In this document: in pieces, positions 41,934-50,193 of the stretch
Layout of the letters: every line of letters starts with the position of its first letter
Numbering within the stretch: position 1 is the stretch's first letter
Origin: VRUE01 sp050258095
GTDB taxonomy: Bacteria > Actinomycetota > Thermoleophilia > Solirubrobacterales > 70-9
DNA length: 64,000 bases
Assembly (NCBI GenBank): GCA_050258095.1
Contig: JBLMYD010000038.1
Coordinates: 1-64,000, forward strand
Reading direction: 5' to 3'
Notes under the pieces: generated by a model
Seen by the model: the letters and a program-made list of their open reading frames with translations, nothing else
The model's database searches: none
What the model was told of the DNA's origin: nothing
Program-made: the position numbers and the translations under genes

Positions 41934-43117
41934 CGGAGACGGCGCCTGAGGACGATTGCCACAGCGATCAGTATCCCGGACAGGGCCAGGACAAACCAAA
42001 TCGCCTTGCCTTCGACGAAGCTGCGCACCACGTCGAAGGTGCTCGCCTCGGCGACCGCCCGTCCGGCGCGCAGAGCGACCGTCGCGACGTGGCGGTCGGC
42101 GACGGAGACGATCGCAGCGCCAAGCGGGGCACCGCGCCGAATCGGCCCCTCGACCTCGTGCGGCGCGCGCACGGACACCTCGACGCGCTGACCTGGCCGC
42201 ACGCCGACGGCGACGCTGCGCGCGGCGCGCAGCGGCAGCTCGCCGCCCGCGTAGCGGATCGACGGCCGGGCGAGCGCCTCGCCTGCCCGCACCGGCAGCC
42301 GGCGCCGGTAGCGCGAGAAGCCGTATTCGAGCAGCTCGAGGTCGTCGCGAAAGCGGTCTTCGTCGGTCGGCGCCCCGATCACGACCGCGATCAGCTCGAC
42401 GCCCTTGCGCCGCCCCGAGCCGACCAGGACGTAGCGGGCGCCGAACGTGTGGCCGGTCTTGACGCCGGTCACCCAGGGCGCCATCCGCAGCAGCTCGTCG
42501 ATCGTCTCGATCCGGCGCCGCGGCCGCACGCTGCGCAGCACGGCGCGGCGCGACGCCGCGATCCGGGCAAAGGTCGGCAGCGCCAGCAGCCGCCTCGTCA
42601 GCGTCGCCAGGTCGCGCGCGCTCGAGTGGTTGCCGCGCTGGTCGAGGCCGATCGGGTTGGCGAAGTGCGTGTCGGACAGGCCGAGCGCCGCCGCGTACTC
42701 GTTCATCTGGCGCACGAAGCGCCGCTCGCTGCCGGCGGCGGCGCGGGCGAGGTCGTAGGCGGCGTCGTTGCCGCTGCGCAGGATCAGCCCGTAGAGCAGG
42801 TCGCGCACGCTGATCCGCTGGCCGGCGCGGAGGTTGAGCAGCGACTCGCCGTATCCGGCCGCGTAGGGGGCGGCGCGCACGATGCGGTCGAGGGGCAGCT
42901 CGTGCAGGGCGACGTAGGCGGTCATCAGCTTGGTCGTGCTGGCGACGGGCAGCTCTCGCGCCGCGGCGTGGGAGACGAGCACGTCGCCCGTGTCGGCGTC
43001 GACCAGGATCCACGCCCGCGCCTCGACCCGCGGCGGGCGCTCGGCAGCCGCGGCCGGGCCGGCGCCGGCCAGCGCCAGGAGCGCAGCCGCCGCGACCGCG
43101 ACCCCGGTTCGCCTCAG
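41930..43117 (-). CDS. D-alanyl-D-alanine carboxypeptidase (S11/PBP5 type), probable CTG start
   Basis: A ~395-residue exported low-mass penicillin-binding protein trimming peptidoglycan stem peptides. Motifs: SxxK in ASTTKLMTAY, SGN in LRSGNDAAYD, KTG in VTGVKTGHTFG. A C-terminal membrane helix (AIWFVLALSGILIAVAIVL) anchors it. The first ATG/GTG in frame (42982) would remove the signal peptide and the first strand AWILVDADTGDVL. The only plausible start before them is CTG at 43117, overlapping the LysM stop (CTGA). It gives RRTGVAVAAALLALAGAG, a clear signal peptide. Confidence 0.88.
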   Translation of the reverse strand: MRRTGVAVAAAALLALAGAGPAAAAERPPRVEARAWILVDADTGDVLVSHAAARELPVASTTKLMTAYVALHELPLDRIVRAAPYAAGYGESLLNLRAGQRISVRDLLYGLILRSGNDAAYDLARAAAGSERRFVRQMNEYAAALGLSDTHFANPIGLDQRGNHSSARDLATLTRRLLALPTFARIAASRRAVLRSVRPRRRIETIDELLRMAPWVTGVKTGHTFGARYVLVGSGRRKGVELIAVVIGAPTDEDRFRDDLELLEYGFSRYRRRLPVRAGEALARPSIRYAGGELPLRAARSVAVGVRPGQRVEVSVRAPHEVEGPIRRGAPLGAAIVSVADRHVATVALRAGRAVAEASTFDVVRSFVEGKAIWFVLALSGILIAVAIVLRRRLR

Positions 43118-43428
43118 CGCAGCTTGAGGACTTCGCCGGCGATCAGGATCTGCGGGTCGACGTGCGGGTTGAGCTGTTCGATCGTCCGCACGGGCACGCC
43201 GGTCCGGTGGGCGATCGAGATCAGGGTGTCGCCGCTCTGCACTTCGTAGGTCGCCGGCACGTTGCGCTTCTCGACCTTGTGGAGTGTCGTTTCCGAGCGG
43301 CCCTGGCGTTCGGAGCCCGAACCGCCGCCGTTGAGGGCGGCGCCAACGGCGACGATGACGACGACCGCGGCAACGACCAGGGCGGTCACCGCCGCGGTGC
43401 GGGCTGATGCTGACGGGCGCTTGTTCAT
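43114..43428 (-). CDS. Membrane-anchored LysM protein
   Basis: A 104-residue protein with a basic N-terminus, one hydrophobic helix (about residues 12-33), a Gly/Ser linker and a C-terminal LysM domain (TYEVQSGDTLISIAHRTGVPVRTIEQLNP). LysM binds peptidoglycan, so the protein tethers membrane to wall. It is directly upstream of, and overlapping with, the D,D-carboxypeptidase gene, consistent with a wall-linked pair. Its upstream gap of 57 bp to pyrF contains the AT-rich GTATATACG that may include a promoter. Confidence 0.88.
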   Translation of the reverse strand: MNKRPSASARTAAVTALVVAAVVVIVAVGAALNGGGSGSERQGRSETTLHKVEKRNVPATYEVQSGDTLISIAHRTGVPVRTIEQLNPHVDPQILIAGEVLKLR

Positions 43429-43485
43429 GGGAGCCGGCGCGGTTGGAGATGGGCGCCGCAGATCGTATATACGGTCAAGGCGCTT

Positions 43486-44373
43486 TTAGGCGGTTGAAAC
43501 ATCCCAAACCGCGGCCCGCAGCGCCTCAGCCGCGGCACCGGGGTCCGCGGCGCCGGCGATGCTGCGCGAGGCGGCGACGATCGCCGAGGCCGGGCCGGCC
43601 GCGAAGGCCGGGCCGAGCAGCTCCGGCGTGCCGCCCTGGGCGCCGATCCCGGGCAGGAGGAAGAGCGAGCGCGGCATCAGGCTGCGCAGGCGGGCGATGT
43701 GCTCGGGCGCGGTCGCGCCGACGACCGCGCCCATCCCGCTGAGGCCGTTCTCGCCGAGCAGCCTGCCGGAGAGGTCGTCGACGATGCCGGCGAGGCGCTC
43801 GTGCAGCGGCCGGTCGGGGGCCGGCAGGTCCTGGACGTCGGACGCGCCCGGGTTGCTCGTCCGCACCAGGGCGAAGACCCCCGCTCCGGCGGCCGCGGCC
43901 GCGGCGACGAGCGGCTCGAGCGCGTCGCGGCCGAGCAGCGGGTTGGCGGTGAAGGCGTCGACTCCGAGCCCTGCGACCGGGCCCCAGGGGGTGTCGGTCT
44001 CGCCGACCAGCGCCTGGGCGTAGGCGGCCGCCGAGACCGACACGTCGCCGCGCTTGCCATCGGCGAGCACCAGCAGGCCGGCCTCGCGGGCGGCGGCGCA
44101 GACCCCTTCCAGAGCGGCCCAGCCGGGCGCCCCGAGTCGCTCGAAGCAGGCGAGCTGCGGCTTCGCCGCCACGCAGGCCGGCCCCGCCCGCTCGATCAGC
44201 GAGCGGCAGCTCTCCAGCACGGCGGCGGCGGCCAGCTCGGCCGCCGTCCCGGCGCCGGCCCCGGCCTCGACCCCGGCGAGCTTCGACGGGTCGGGATCGA
44301 GACCGAGGCAGACCTGACTGCGGCGCTCCTCGACGAGCGCCGCCAGACGGTCTGCGAACGTCGCGGTGCTCAG
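43486..44373 (-). CDS. pyrF: Orotidine 5'-phosphate decarboxylase, probable CTG start
   Basis: A ~295-residue enzyme of the long (PyrF type 2) family, making UMP. The catalytic motif is LADGKRGDVSVSAAAYAQA; phosphate-binding GIGAQGG lies near the C-terminus. The conserved substrate loop VCLGLDPDPSKL occurs upstream of the first in-frame GTG (44220), and a TGA in frame lies six codons before CTG 44373. No ATG, GTG or TTG exists between. CTG at 44373 overlaps the HU stop (CTGA) and gives STATFADRLAALVEERRSQ, the family's usual N-terminus. Confidence 0.9.
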   Translation of the reverse strand: MSTATFADRLAALVEERRSQVCLGLDPDPSKLAGVEAGAGAGTAAELAAAAVLESCRSLIERAGPACVAAKPQLACFERLGAPGWAALEGVCAAAREAGLLVLADGKRGDVSVSAAAYAQALVGETDTPWGPVAGLGVDAFTANPLLGRDALEPLVAAAAAAGAGVFALVRTSNPGASDVQDLPAPDRPLHERLAGIVDDLSGRLLGENGLSGMGAVVGATAPEHIARLRSLMPRSLFLLPGIGAQGGTPELLGPAFAAGPASAIVAASRSIAGAADPGAAAEALRAAVWDVSTA

Positions 44374-44648
44374 CCCTTGACCTTGGCCTTCAGCGCCGAG
44401 CCGGCGGAAAAGCGCGGCACCCTGCCGCCCGGAATCGTGATCCGCTCGCCGGTGCGCGGGTTGACGCCCTGGCGCGGGCCGCGCTCGGCGACGTGGAATT
44501 TGCCGAAGCCGGTGAAGCTGACCTCGCCGCCATTGCTCAGGGTGTCGGTGATCGCGTCCAGCACGGCATCGACCGCGTCGCCGGCAGCTTTCTTGCTGCC
44601 CAGCCGGTCGTCGCTCGCCAGTTGATCCAGAAACTCAGCCTTTGTCAC
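44370..44648 (-). CDS. hup: HU-family DNA-binding protein
   Basis: A 92-residue nucleoid protein that bends DNA. It starts GTG (MTKAEFLDQLASDDRLG), has the conserved GFGKFHVAERGPRQGVNPRTGE arm region with the intercalating proline, and ends VPRFSAGSALKAKVKG. A GAGGAG ribosome site precedes the start by seven bases, with TTAGAT as a possible -10 further up. No lysine-rich C-terminal tail, unlike mycobacterial HupB. The stop overlaps the pyrF start. Confidence 0.95.
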   Translation of the reverse strand: MTKAEFLDQLASDDRLGSKKAAGDAVDAVLDAITDTLSNGGEVSFTGFGKFHVAERGPRQGVNPRTGERITIPGGRVPRFSAGSALKAKVKG

Positions 44649-44725
44649 GTCGAAGCTCCTCGGTCAGGGGTGGTTGAAATCGCGCGCAATCTAACAGCGA
44701 CCACGGCGTAATGGCCGTGCCTGGC

Positions 44726-46087
44726 TCAAGAACCCGCCACCGTCATCTCGGCGATCAGCAGCGGCGGGGTGCTGACCGAGGCGCCGAAGGGGACCCAGCG
44801 CGGCTCCGCGCCGCAGGCCCGCACCGCGCCGAGCATCGAGATCAGGTCGCTGGCGATCGTGAACTCGCGCAGCGGCTCAGCCAGATCTCCGCCGCGGATC
44901 GCCCGCCCCGAGGCGCCGACCGAGAAGACGCCCGAAACGGGGTTGACCCCCGAGTGCAGGCCGGCGACGTCGTTGACGAGGACGCCGTCCCCGGCCTCGC
45001 CGAGCAGCTCCGCGAAGGAGAGCGCGCCCGTCCTCACGATCAGGTTCGAGGGAGCGACCGAGGGCTGCGAGCGATACCCGCCGCGACCGGCGCTCGCGGT
45101 CGAGGCCACCCCGTCGCGGCGGGCGGTGTAGGTGTCGTAGAGGTAGGTGCGCAGCGTCCCCGCCTCGATCAGCGTCGTGCGCCGGTGCGGCAGCCCCTCG
45201 CCGTCGAAGGGGGCGGAGCCCGGCCCGTCCGGGTCGAGCCCGTCGTCGTGGAGGACGAACGAGTCGGTGGCCACGCTGTCGTCGAGCCGTCCCGCGAACG
45301 GCGAGCGGCCGCGCTGGACGGCGCCGGCGGCGAGGCCGCGACCGACGATCGCGACGAAGGCGGCGGCCACCGTCGGGTCGAGGACCACCGGGCAGGTGCG
45401 CGATGCGGGCTTGCCGGCGCCGACCATCGCCGCCGCCCGCTCCGCGCCCTCGACGCCGATCGCCGCCGGGTCGAGCGAGTCGGGGCCGCGCCCGAGACCG
45501 AAGCCGAAGCCGGTCTCGCGGCCCCCGTCGCCCTCGGCCAGCGCCTGCACGTAGGCGTGACAGGTGGAGCGCTCGTACTCGCCGTCGATGCCGGTGGAGG
45601 AGGCGATCGCCACGGTCTCGGCCGAGTCCGCGTAGACCGCCTGCTCGATGCCGACCACGCGCTCGTCGGCTGCCAGCGTCGCCCGCTCGACGGCGAGCGC
45701 CAGCTCCGCGACGTCGGCGGTCGACCACGCCGCGACCGAGGGATCGCTCAGCTCCGGCGCGCCGTTCCCTGTTGTTTCGGGGGGAGGGCGCAGCGGAGCG
45801 GGCGGGCCGGCGAACTCGTCCTCGTCGGCGACGCGGGCGACCTCGACCGCCCGCGCGGCGAGCGCCGCGATCCCCTCCCCGGAGAGATCCGTGTCGTAGG
45901 CGTAGCCGACGCGGGAGCCGACCCAGGCCCGGATGCCGAGCCCGCGCCTCGTCGCCGCGCTGAGGCTCTCCACCGCGCCCCCGTAGGCGCGCACCTCGCG
46001 CCCGCGGTCCTCGGAGCCGTACGCTTCGGCGTCGGAGGCGCCCGCCGCGAGCGCTCCCTCCACCGCGCGTCGCGCGACCTCGATCAA
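44726..46087 (-). CDS. tldE: TldE/PmbA-family metalloprotease subunit
   Basis: A 453-residue protein, partner of TldD in a heterodimeric protease that degrades unfolded peptides or matures modified peptides. Features are the N-terminal ASDAEAYGSEDRGREVRAYGG segment, the central RDGVASTASAGRGGYRSQPSVAPSN run and LVNDVAGLHSGVNPVSGVFSVG, a PmbA signature. It lacks the HExxxH zinc motif, as usual for TldE. The TTG start at 46087 overlaps the tldD stop (TTGA). No modified-peptide biosynthesis gene is nearby. Confidence 0.9.
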   Translation of the reverse strand: MIEVARRAVEGALAAGASDAEAYGSEDRGREVRAYGGAVESLSAATRRGLGIRAWVGSRVGYAYDTDLSGEGIAALAARAVEVARVADEDEFAGPPAPLRPPPETTGNGAPELSDPSVAAWSTADVAELALAVERATLAADERVVGIEQAVYADSAETVAIASSTGIDGEYERSTCHAYVQALAEGDGGRETGFGFGLGRGPDSLDPAAIGVEGAERAAAMVGAGKPASRTCPVVLDPTVAAAFVAIVGRGLAAGAVQRGRSPFAGRLDDSVATDSFVLHDDGLDPDGPGSAPFDGEGLPHRRTTLIEAGTLRTYLYDTYTARRDGVASTASAGRGGYRSQPSVAPSNLIVRTGALSFAELLGEAGDGVLVNDVAGLHSGVNPVSGVFSVGASGRAIRGGDLAEPLREFTIASDLISMLGAVRACGAEPRWVPFGASVSTPPLLIAEMTVAGS

Positions 46088-47478
46088 ACCTCGGTCCCCC
46101 CCACGGTCAGCGCCTTGATGCGGACGTGCCCCTGGCCGGTGCCGACCGGCACTTTCTGGCCGGCCTTGCCGCAGACGCCGGTCTTCATCTCGAAGTCGTC
46201 GCCGACCGCGTCGATCCCGGCCAGGGCGTCGAGGCAGTTGCCGACCAGGGTCGCCCCGCGGCAGGGACGCGTCACCTTCCCCGCCTCGATCAGGTAGCCC
46301 TCGGAGACGCCGAAGACGAAGTCGCCGGTCGCCGGGTCGACCTGGCCGCCGCCGAACGAGGCGGCGTAGAAGCCGCGCTCGACCTCGGCGATCATCGCCT
46401 CGGGGCTGGCGTCCCCCGGGGCGATGTAGGTGTTGGTCATCCGCGGCACCGGCAGGTGCCGGAAGCTCTCGCGGCGGCCGTTGCCGGTCGAGGCGACGCC
46501 ATCGCGTCCGGCGGTGAGGCGGTCGTAGAGGAAGGCGGCGAGCCGGCCTTCCTCGATCAGCATCGTCCTGCCGGTCGGCGTGCCCTCGTCGTCGATCGCG
46601 TCGCTGCCCCACTCGCCGGGCATGCTGCCGTCGTCGTAGGCGGTGAGCAGCGGCTCGGCGACCCGCTCGCCGAGGCGGCCGGCGTAGACGCTGGCGCCCT
46701 TCTGGACGTGGTCGGCCTCCAGCCCGTGGCCGGTCATCTCGTGGAAGAGCACGCCGCCGAAGCCGCCGCCGACGACGACCGGCATCGAGCCGGCCGGCGC
46801 CGGGCCCGCGTCGAGGAGGACCAGGGCCTTGCGCGCGGCGCCGGCGGCGACCTCGCCGGGATCGCCGTCGAAGAGCTCGAAGCCGCGGTGGCCGCCGAGC
46901 GTCTCGGCGCCGGTCTCGACCGCGTTGCCGCGCCTCGCCACCGCCTGGGCGCCGATCCGCACCCGGGTGCGGTCGTCGCCCGTGAACAGGCCCTCGGAGT
47001 TGGTGATGGCGACCTCGCGCCGAATCTCCGCGTAGGAGGCCATGAGCTGGGCGATCTCCGCGCCCGCCGCGCGCCCGCGCTCGTCGAGCGTCCGCAGCAG
47101 GTCGGCCTTGCGCTGGGCGGGGACGTCGCCGGGTGGCTGCTCGATCGGCTGCGGCGCGCTCCGCACCGACTCGAGCTGCCGCGGGCTCGCCTGCTGACCC
47201 CGCACAGCCGTCGCGGCCTCTGCGGCGGCGCGCTCGAGGTCGGCCGGGTCGAGGCCGTCGACGTGGGCGAAGTAGGTGGTCCCGCCGCTGACCACGCGCA
47301 CGCCCGCCCCCTCGCCCGCGCCGGCCTGCACGGATTCGATCCGCGACTCGTCGATCGCCATCGTCAGGCCGGCCGTGCGCTCGGCGAAGACCTCGGCGAA
47401 GTCGCCCCCGTTCGCCAGCGCGCGGGACAGCACCCGCGCCGCCACGTCGGCGTCGATCAAGCCTCCGTCGCTCGTCAT
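46084..47478 (-). CDS. tldD: TldD-family metalloprotease subunit
   Basis: A 464-residue catalytic partner of TldE. The zinc motif HEMTGHGLEAD (HExxxH) lies near residue 245, and a third ligand is expected in the later C-terminal RPCRGATLVGNCLDALAGI region. Other family features are GGFGGVLFHE and GRTMLIEEGRLAAFLYDR. The ATG at 47478 overlaps the stop of the upstream 75-residue gene (ATGA). The tldD-tldE order with overlap suggests 1:1 synthesis. Confidence 0.92.
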   Translation of the reverse strand: MTSDGGLIDADVAARVLSRALANGGDFAEVFAERTAGLTMAIDESRIESVQAGAGEGAGVRVVSGGTTYFAHVDGLDPADLERAAAEAATAVRGQQASPRQLESVRSAPQPIEQPPGDVPAQRKADLLRTLDERGRAAGAEIAQLMASYAEIRREVAITNSEGLFTGDDRTRVRIGAQAVARRGNAVETGAETLGGHRGFELFDGDPGEVAAGAARKALVLLDAGPAPAGSMPVVVGGGFGGVLFHEMTGHGLEADHVQKGASVYAGRLGERVAEPLLTAYDDGSMPGEWGSDAIDDEGTPTGRTMLIEEGRLAAFLYDRLTAGRDGVASTGNGRRESFRHLPVPRMTNTYIAPGDASPEAMIAEVERGFYAASFGGGQVDPATGDFVFGVSEGYLIEAGKVTRPCRGATLVGNCLDALAGIDAVGDDFEMKTGVCGKAGQKVPVGTGQGHVRIKALTVGGTEV

Positions 47479-47702
47479 CGATCGCGCTTCCGCCCCGCGA
47501 CCTCGATCAGGCGCCCGGCGGCGACGAAGAGCTCGCCGCCGGCGACCGAGTCGGCGGCATGGTCGTCGGCACGCCCGCCGGGGTAGTAGAGGCGGGCGAA
47601 GGGACGGCGGGCGACGCGACGACGGCGCATGTAGGCGGCGGCCTCGTCGGCGTAGCCCGAGACGCGGTCGAGCAGGACGCGATGCGGCTTCGGCGGGCTC
47701 AC
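47475..47702 (-). CDS. Small basic protein of unknown function
   Basis: A 75-residue protein with GTG start (MSPPKPHRVLLDRVSGYADEAAAYMRRRRVARRPFARLYYPGGRADDHAADS). It is basic in the middle, with no membrane helix or cysteine pair, and I recognise no family. It overlaps both neighbours by four bases (GTGA with the roadblock gene, ATGA with tldD), so it is firmly part of the operon. Confidence 0.6.
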   Translation of the reverse strand: MSPPKPHRVLLDRVSGYADEAAAYMRRRRVARRPFARLYYPGGRADDHAADSVAGGELFVAAGRLIEVAGRKRDR

Positions 47703-48064
47703 TCTCCGGCCCGCCCGTCGCCGCCGGCCGCAAGGTCGCGCAGAACCGAGCGCATGTCGAAGAAGAGCAGCGAGGCGAGCGCGAAGCGGTCGGTCACCGC
47801 GACCGCAGCCAGGCCCGCGTGCCGGAGCGCGAAGACCTCGCCCTGCTCGGTGGCGACGTGGACCTGCTCGACCGGCTCCTCCCCCGCCCGGTCGGCGACG
47901 TCGAACAGGGCGGAGGCGTCCTCGCGCCAACGGTCGGCATGACCGCTGGCCGCCAGCACCTCGCCGTCCGCGTCGAGAATCGCCCCACCGCGCAGGTCGG
48001 GGGACATCTCGTCCAGGTAGGCGAGCGCCGTCGCCGCTGCACCGCTCGTCTCACCGTCGGCCAT
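47699..48064 (-). CDS. Roadblock/LC7-like domain protein
   Basis: A 121-residue protein with the alpha/beta pattern of roadblock/longin proteins: GGAILDADGEVLAASG, a helix, then VEQVHVATEQGEVFALRHAG, VAVTDRFALASLLFFDMRSVL. Such proteins dimerise and bind small GTPases, though no GTPase gene is next to it. I chose ATG 48064 (MADGETSG) because a TATTTT -10 lies 8 bases before it, giving a leaderless message, and because an earlier ATG at 48106 would overlap the divergent small gene. It is the first gene of the run to tldE. Confidence 0.7.
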   Translation of the reverse strand: MADGETSGAAATALAYLDEMSPDLRGGAILDADGEVLAASGHADRWREDASALFDVADRAGEEPVEQVHVATEQGEVFALRHAGLAAVAVTDRFALASLLFFDMRSVLRDLAAGGDGRAGE

Positions 48065-48084
48065 CTCGGCCAAAATACCGGCCG

Positions 48085-48234
48085 GTGTCCCTGGCCCGTG
48101 CCTCATGGATCGTCGTCGTCTCGGTCTGCGCGATCGCGGCAGTCGCCTTCGCGCTCAGCGACTACACCGGCTACGCGATCACGGTCGTCGCCGTCGGCCT
48201 CGCCGCGGCGGTGAATTTGCTGCCCAGCCCGTAG
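48085..48234 (+). CDS. Small two-helix membrane protein
   Basis: A 49-residue open frame with GTG start: SLARASWIVVVSVCAIAAVAFAL, a short DYTGYA turn and ITVVAVGLAAAVNLLPSP. The two hydrophobic helices separated by a tight turn form a hairpin in the membrane. It diverges from the roadblock gene with 20 bp between starts. The ordered hydrophobic pattern suggests it is real. Function unknown. Confidence 0.5.
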   Translation: MSLARASWIVVVSVCAIAAVAFALSDYTGYAITVVAVGLAAAVNLLPSP

Positions 48235-48249
48235 AGCAGAAAAAAGGCC

Positions 48250-48385
48250 GGCGGGTGCGCCTCTCCGGAAATTGATGTCGCACGCGCCTGCGGCGCTTAG
48301 CGACAGATGAGGAGCGCGGCCTGCGGCCGCGCGGAATCGGATTGCATAGGCCGCTTCGCTACATTTCCGGAGAGGCGCACCCGCC
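48250..48385. repeat. Palindromic element C (conserved core, private arms)
   Basis: Perfect 23-bp arms (48250-48272, 48363-48385; GGCGGGTGCGCCTCTCCGG...) around a 90-nt core. The core shares TTGATG.CGCACG, an AGCGCGGCC hairpin and GGATTGCATAGGCCGCTTCGC with the reverse complement of element D, while the arms are unrelated to D's. Inner stems differ by paired changes (GCGCC-TGC-GGCGC here, GGCC-TTC-GGCC in D). It is the first part of the gene-free stretch 48235-48667. Confidence 0.87.
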
Positions 48386-48516
48386 AGCCTCTCGATGCTC
48401 CACAGCTATCGAAAGCTCTTACCCGAAGCGGCGGCGTCGGTTTGATGCTCCTCAAAGAGCTTGTGGAGTCCTGACGCCGATTCCGCAGCTCGTGCGTCTC
48501 TGGGAAATGTGTTGAG

Positions 48517-48659
48517 GGGGAGCCTGGTCGTCCTCCAGGCGAATGTCGCGAAGCGGCCTATGCAATCCGGTGTTTGCGCGGCGAAGCCGCGCTGAAGATT
48601 CGGCGCAAAGGCCGAAGGCCGTGCGCCATCAATTCGACTGGAGGACGACCAGGCTCCCC
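48517..48659. repeat. Palindromic element D, inverted partner of C
   Basis: Perfect 22-bp arms (48517-48538, 48638-48659; GGGGAGCCTGGTCGTCC...) around a 99-nt core that matches C in reverse orientation. Two inner stems close on TTCG-type loops (GGCCTTCGGCC and GCGGCTTCGCCGC on the minus strand). The C-D spacer 48386-48516 has its own stem (CTCCACA...AAGCTCTT with AAGAGCTTGTGGAG) and no gene. Confidence 0.87.
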
Positions 48660-48667
48660 ACCTTCCG

Positions 48668-49579
48668 CTACCCAGCCCGGAAGGGGCCGGAGCGCTCGTC
48701 GGCCGGGTCGCGCAGCGAGCTCTCGGGCTCGGCGTGGATCAGGACTTCGGCGTTCGGGACCGCGGCCTCGATCGAGTCGCGCAGCGCGTGGGTCAGCTCA
48801 TGAGCCCGCTCGAGGCTCGTGCCGGCGCGGTACTGGACGTGGAGGTCGATGTAGCGGCGGCGGCCCGCCCGGCGGGCGCGCAGCTTGTGGTAGCCGACGA
48901 CCTCCGGCGTGCGCGCCGCCGAGATCGCGGCCTCGATCCGGTCCATCTCCTCGCCGGGGAGGGCCTCGTCGACGAGCACGCCCGAGGAGTGGCGGACGAT
49001 CCTGATCCCGGCCGTGACGATCGCCCCGGCGACGACCAGGGCCGTGATCGAGTCGAAGGCGGCGTTGCCGGTGGCGGCGACCAGCGCCAGGCCGAGCAGG
49101 ACGCCGGCCGAGGTCATCGCGTCGGCGCGCAGGTGGGCGGCGTCGCCGGCGAGGGCGGGAGATTCGTGGGCGCGCGCCTGCCGCGAGAGCACCGAGGAGA
49201 CGACGAGGTTGGCGAGCACCGAGAAGCCCATCACGGCGATGCCGGCGCCGAGGGTCTCGACTTCGGCACCGACGACGAGCCGGTGCGTGGCCTCATAGAC
49301 GATGATCCCGGCGCCGACGAGGATCAGCAGGCCCTCGATCGTTGCCGCCAGGCTCTCGACCTTCTCGTGACCGTAGGGGTGCTCGGCGTCGGCCGGCTCG
49401 TCGGCCTTGCGCACCGAGGCGAAGGCGACGACGGAGGCGACGAGGTCGATCAGCGAGTGGATCGCCTCGGTGAGGATCGCGATCGAGCCGGTGACTGCGG
49501 CGGCGGCCAGCTTGATCGCGATCAGCAAGGCATTGGAAGCGATCGATAGGGCCGCCGCCCCACTCTTGGTGCGGATCAT
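48668..49579 (-). CDS. Cation diffusion facilitator (metal efflux) protein
   Basis: A 303-residue metal/proton antiporter with six membrane helices and a cytoplasmic C-terminal domain. The transport site is formed by EAIHSLIDL in helix 2 and HLRADAMTS in helix 5 (HxxxD plus His/Asp partners). HPYGHEKVE is the usual histidine-containing loop motif. The C-terminal ferredoxin-like domain (RRYIDLHVQYRAG...EVLIHAEP) binds regulatory metal. Zn, Mn or Fe are candidates. The ATG overlaps the rdgB stop. Confidence 0.92.
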   Translation of the reverse strand: MIRTKSGAAALSIASNALLIAIKLAAAAVTGSIAILTEAIHSLIDLVASVVAFASVRKADEPADAEHPYGHEKVESLAATIEGLLILVGAGIIVYEATHRLVVGAEVETLGAGIAVMGFSVLANLVVSSVLSRQARAHESPALAGDAAHLRADAMTSAGVLLGLALVAATGNAAFDSITALVVAGAIVTAGIRIVRHSSGVLVDEALPGEEMDRIEAAISAARTPEVVGYHKLRARRAGRRRYIDLHVQYRAGTSLERAHELTHALRDSIEAAVPNAEVLIHAEPESSLRDPADERSGPFRAG

Positions 49580-50193
49580 CGCCGGCCCGGCGTCGCGGCG
49601 CCTTCCAGGTGCTCGGCCAGCAACCGAGCGGCGCCGCCCCGATGGCTGATCTCGTTCTTCTCGGCCTGGCTCAACTCCGACATCGTCCTCGTGTCCTCGC
49701 CGGTCGCGTCCGGCACGAAGGCCGGGTCGTAGCCGAAGCCGCCCTCGCCGCGCGGCGCCTCGATCAGGCGTCCCTCGCAGCGAGCCTCGAAGACCCGCTC
49801 GGCGCCGTCCTCGGAGACCAGAGCCAGCGCGCAGTGATAGGCAGCACGACGATCCTCGCCGGCCGCCACCACCTCGCGCAGCAGCTTGTCCAGGTTCTCC
49901 TCGTCGGTCGCGTCGGGGCCGCCGTAGCGCGCCGAGTGGATGCCCGGCCGGCCGTCGAGGCCGGCCGCCTCGATGCCCGAGTCGTCGCCGATCGCGGCCT
50001 CGCCGGTCGCGGCGTGCGCGGCGCGCGCCTTCTCCAGGGCGATCTCGGCGAACGAGTCCCCGTGCTCCGGAGGCAGCTCGACGCCCTCGGGCAGCCCCCT
50101 GAGGTCGAGCGCGGGCAGCAGTTCGCGCATCTCGCGCAGCTTGTGCTTGTTCGCCGTGGCGAAGATCAAGGCGCGGCTAGCCCCCGACGGCAC
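49576..50193 (-). CDS. rdgB: RdgB/HAM1-type XTP/dITP diphosphatase
   Basis: A 205-residue house-cleaning enzyme hydrolysing ITP, dITP and XTP. Conserved motifs: FATANKHKLREMRELL at the N-terminus, DDSGIEAAGLDGRPGIHSARYGG, GEGGFGYDPAFVP and the end MSELSQAEKNEISHRG. GTG start at 50193 lies inside the end of rph (17-bp overlap), so the two nucleotide genes are cotranscribed, as in many actinobacteria. Confidence 0.95.
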   Translation of the reverse strand: MPSGASRALIFATANKHKLREMRELLPALDLRGLPEGVELPPEHGDSFAEIALEKARAAHAATGEAAIGDDSGIEAAGLDGRPGIHSARYGGPDATDEENLDKLLREVVAAGEDRRAAYHCALALVSEDGAERVFEARCEGRLIEAPRGEGGFGYDPAFVPDATGEDTRTMSELSQAEKNEISHRGGAARLLAEHLEGAATPGRR

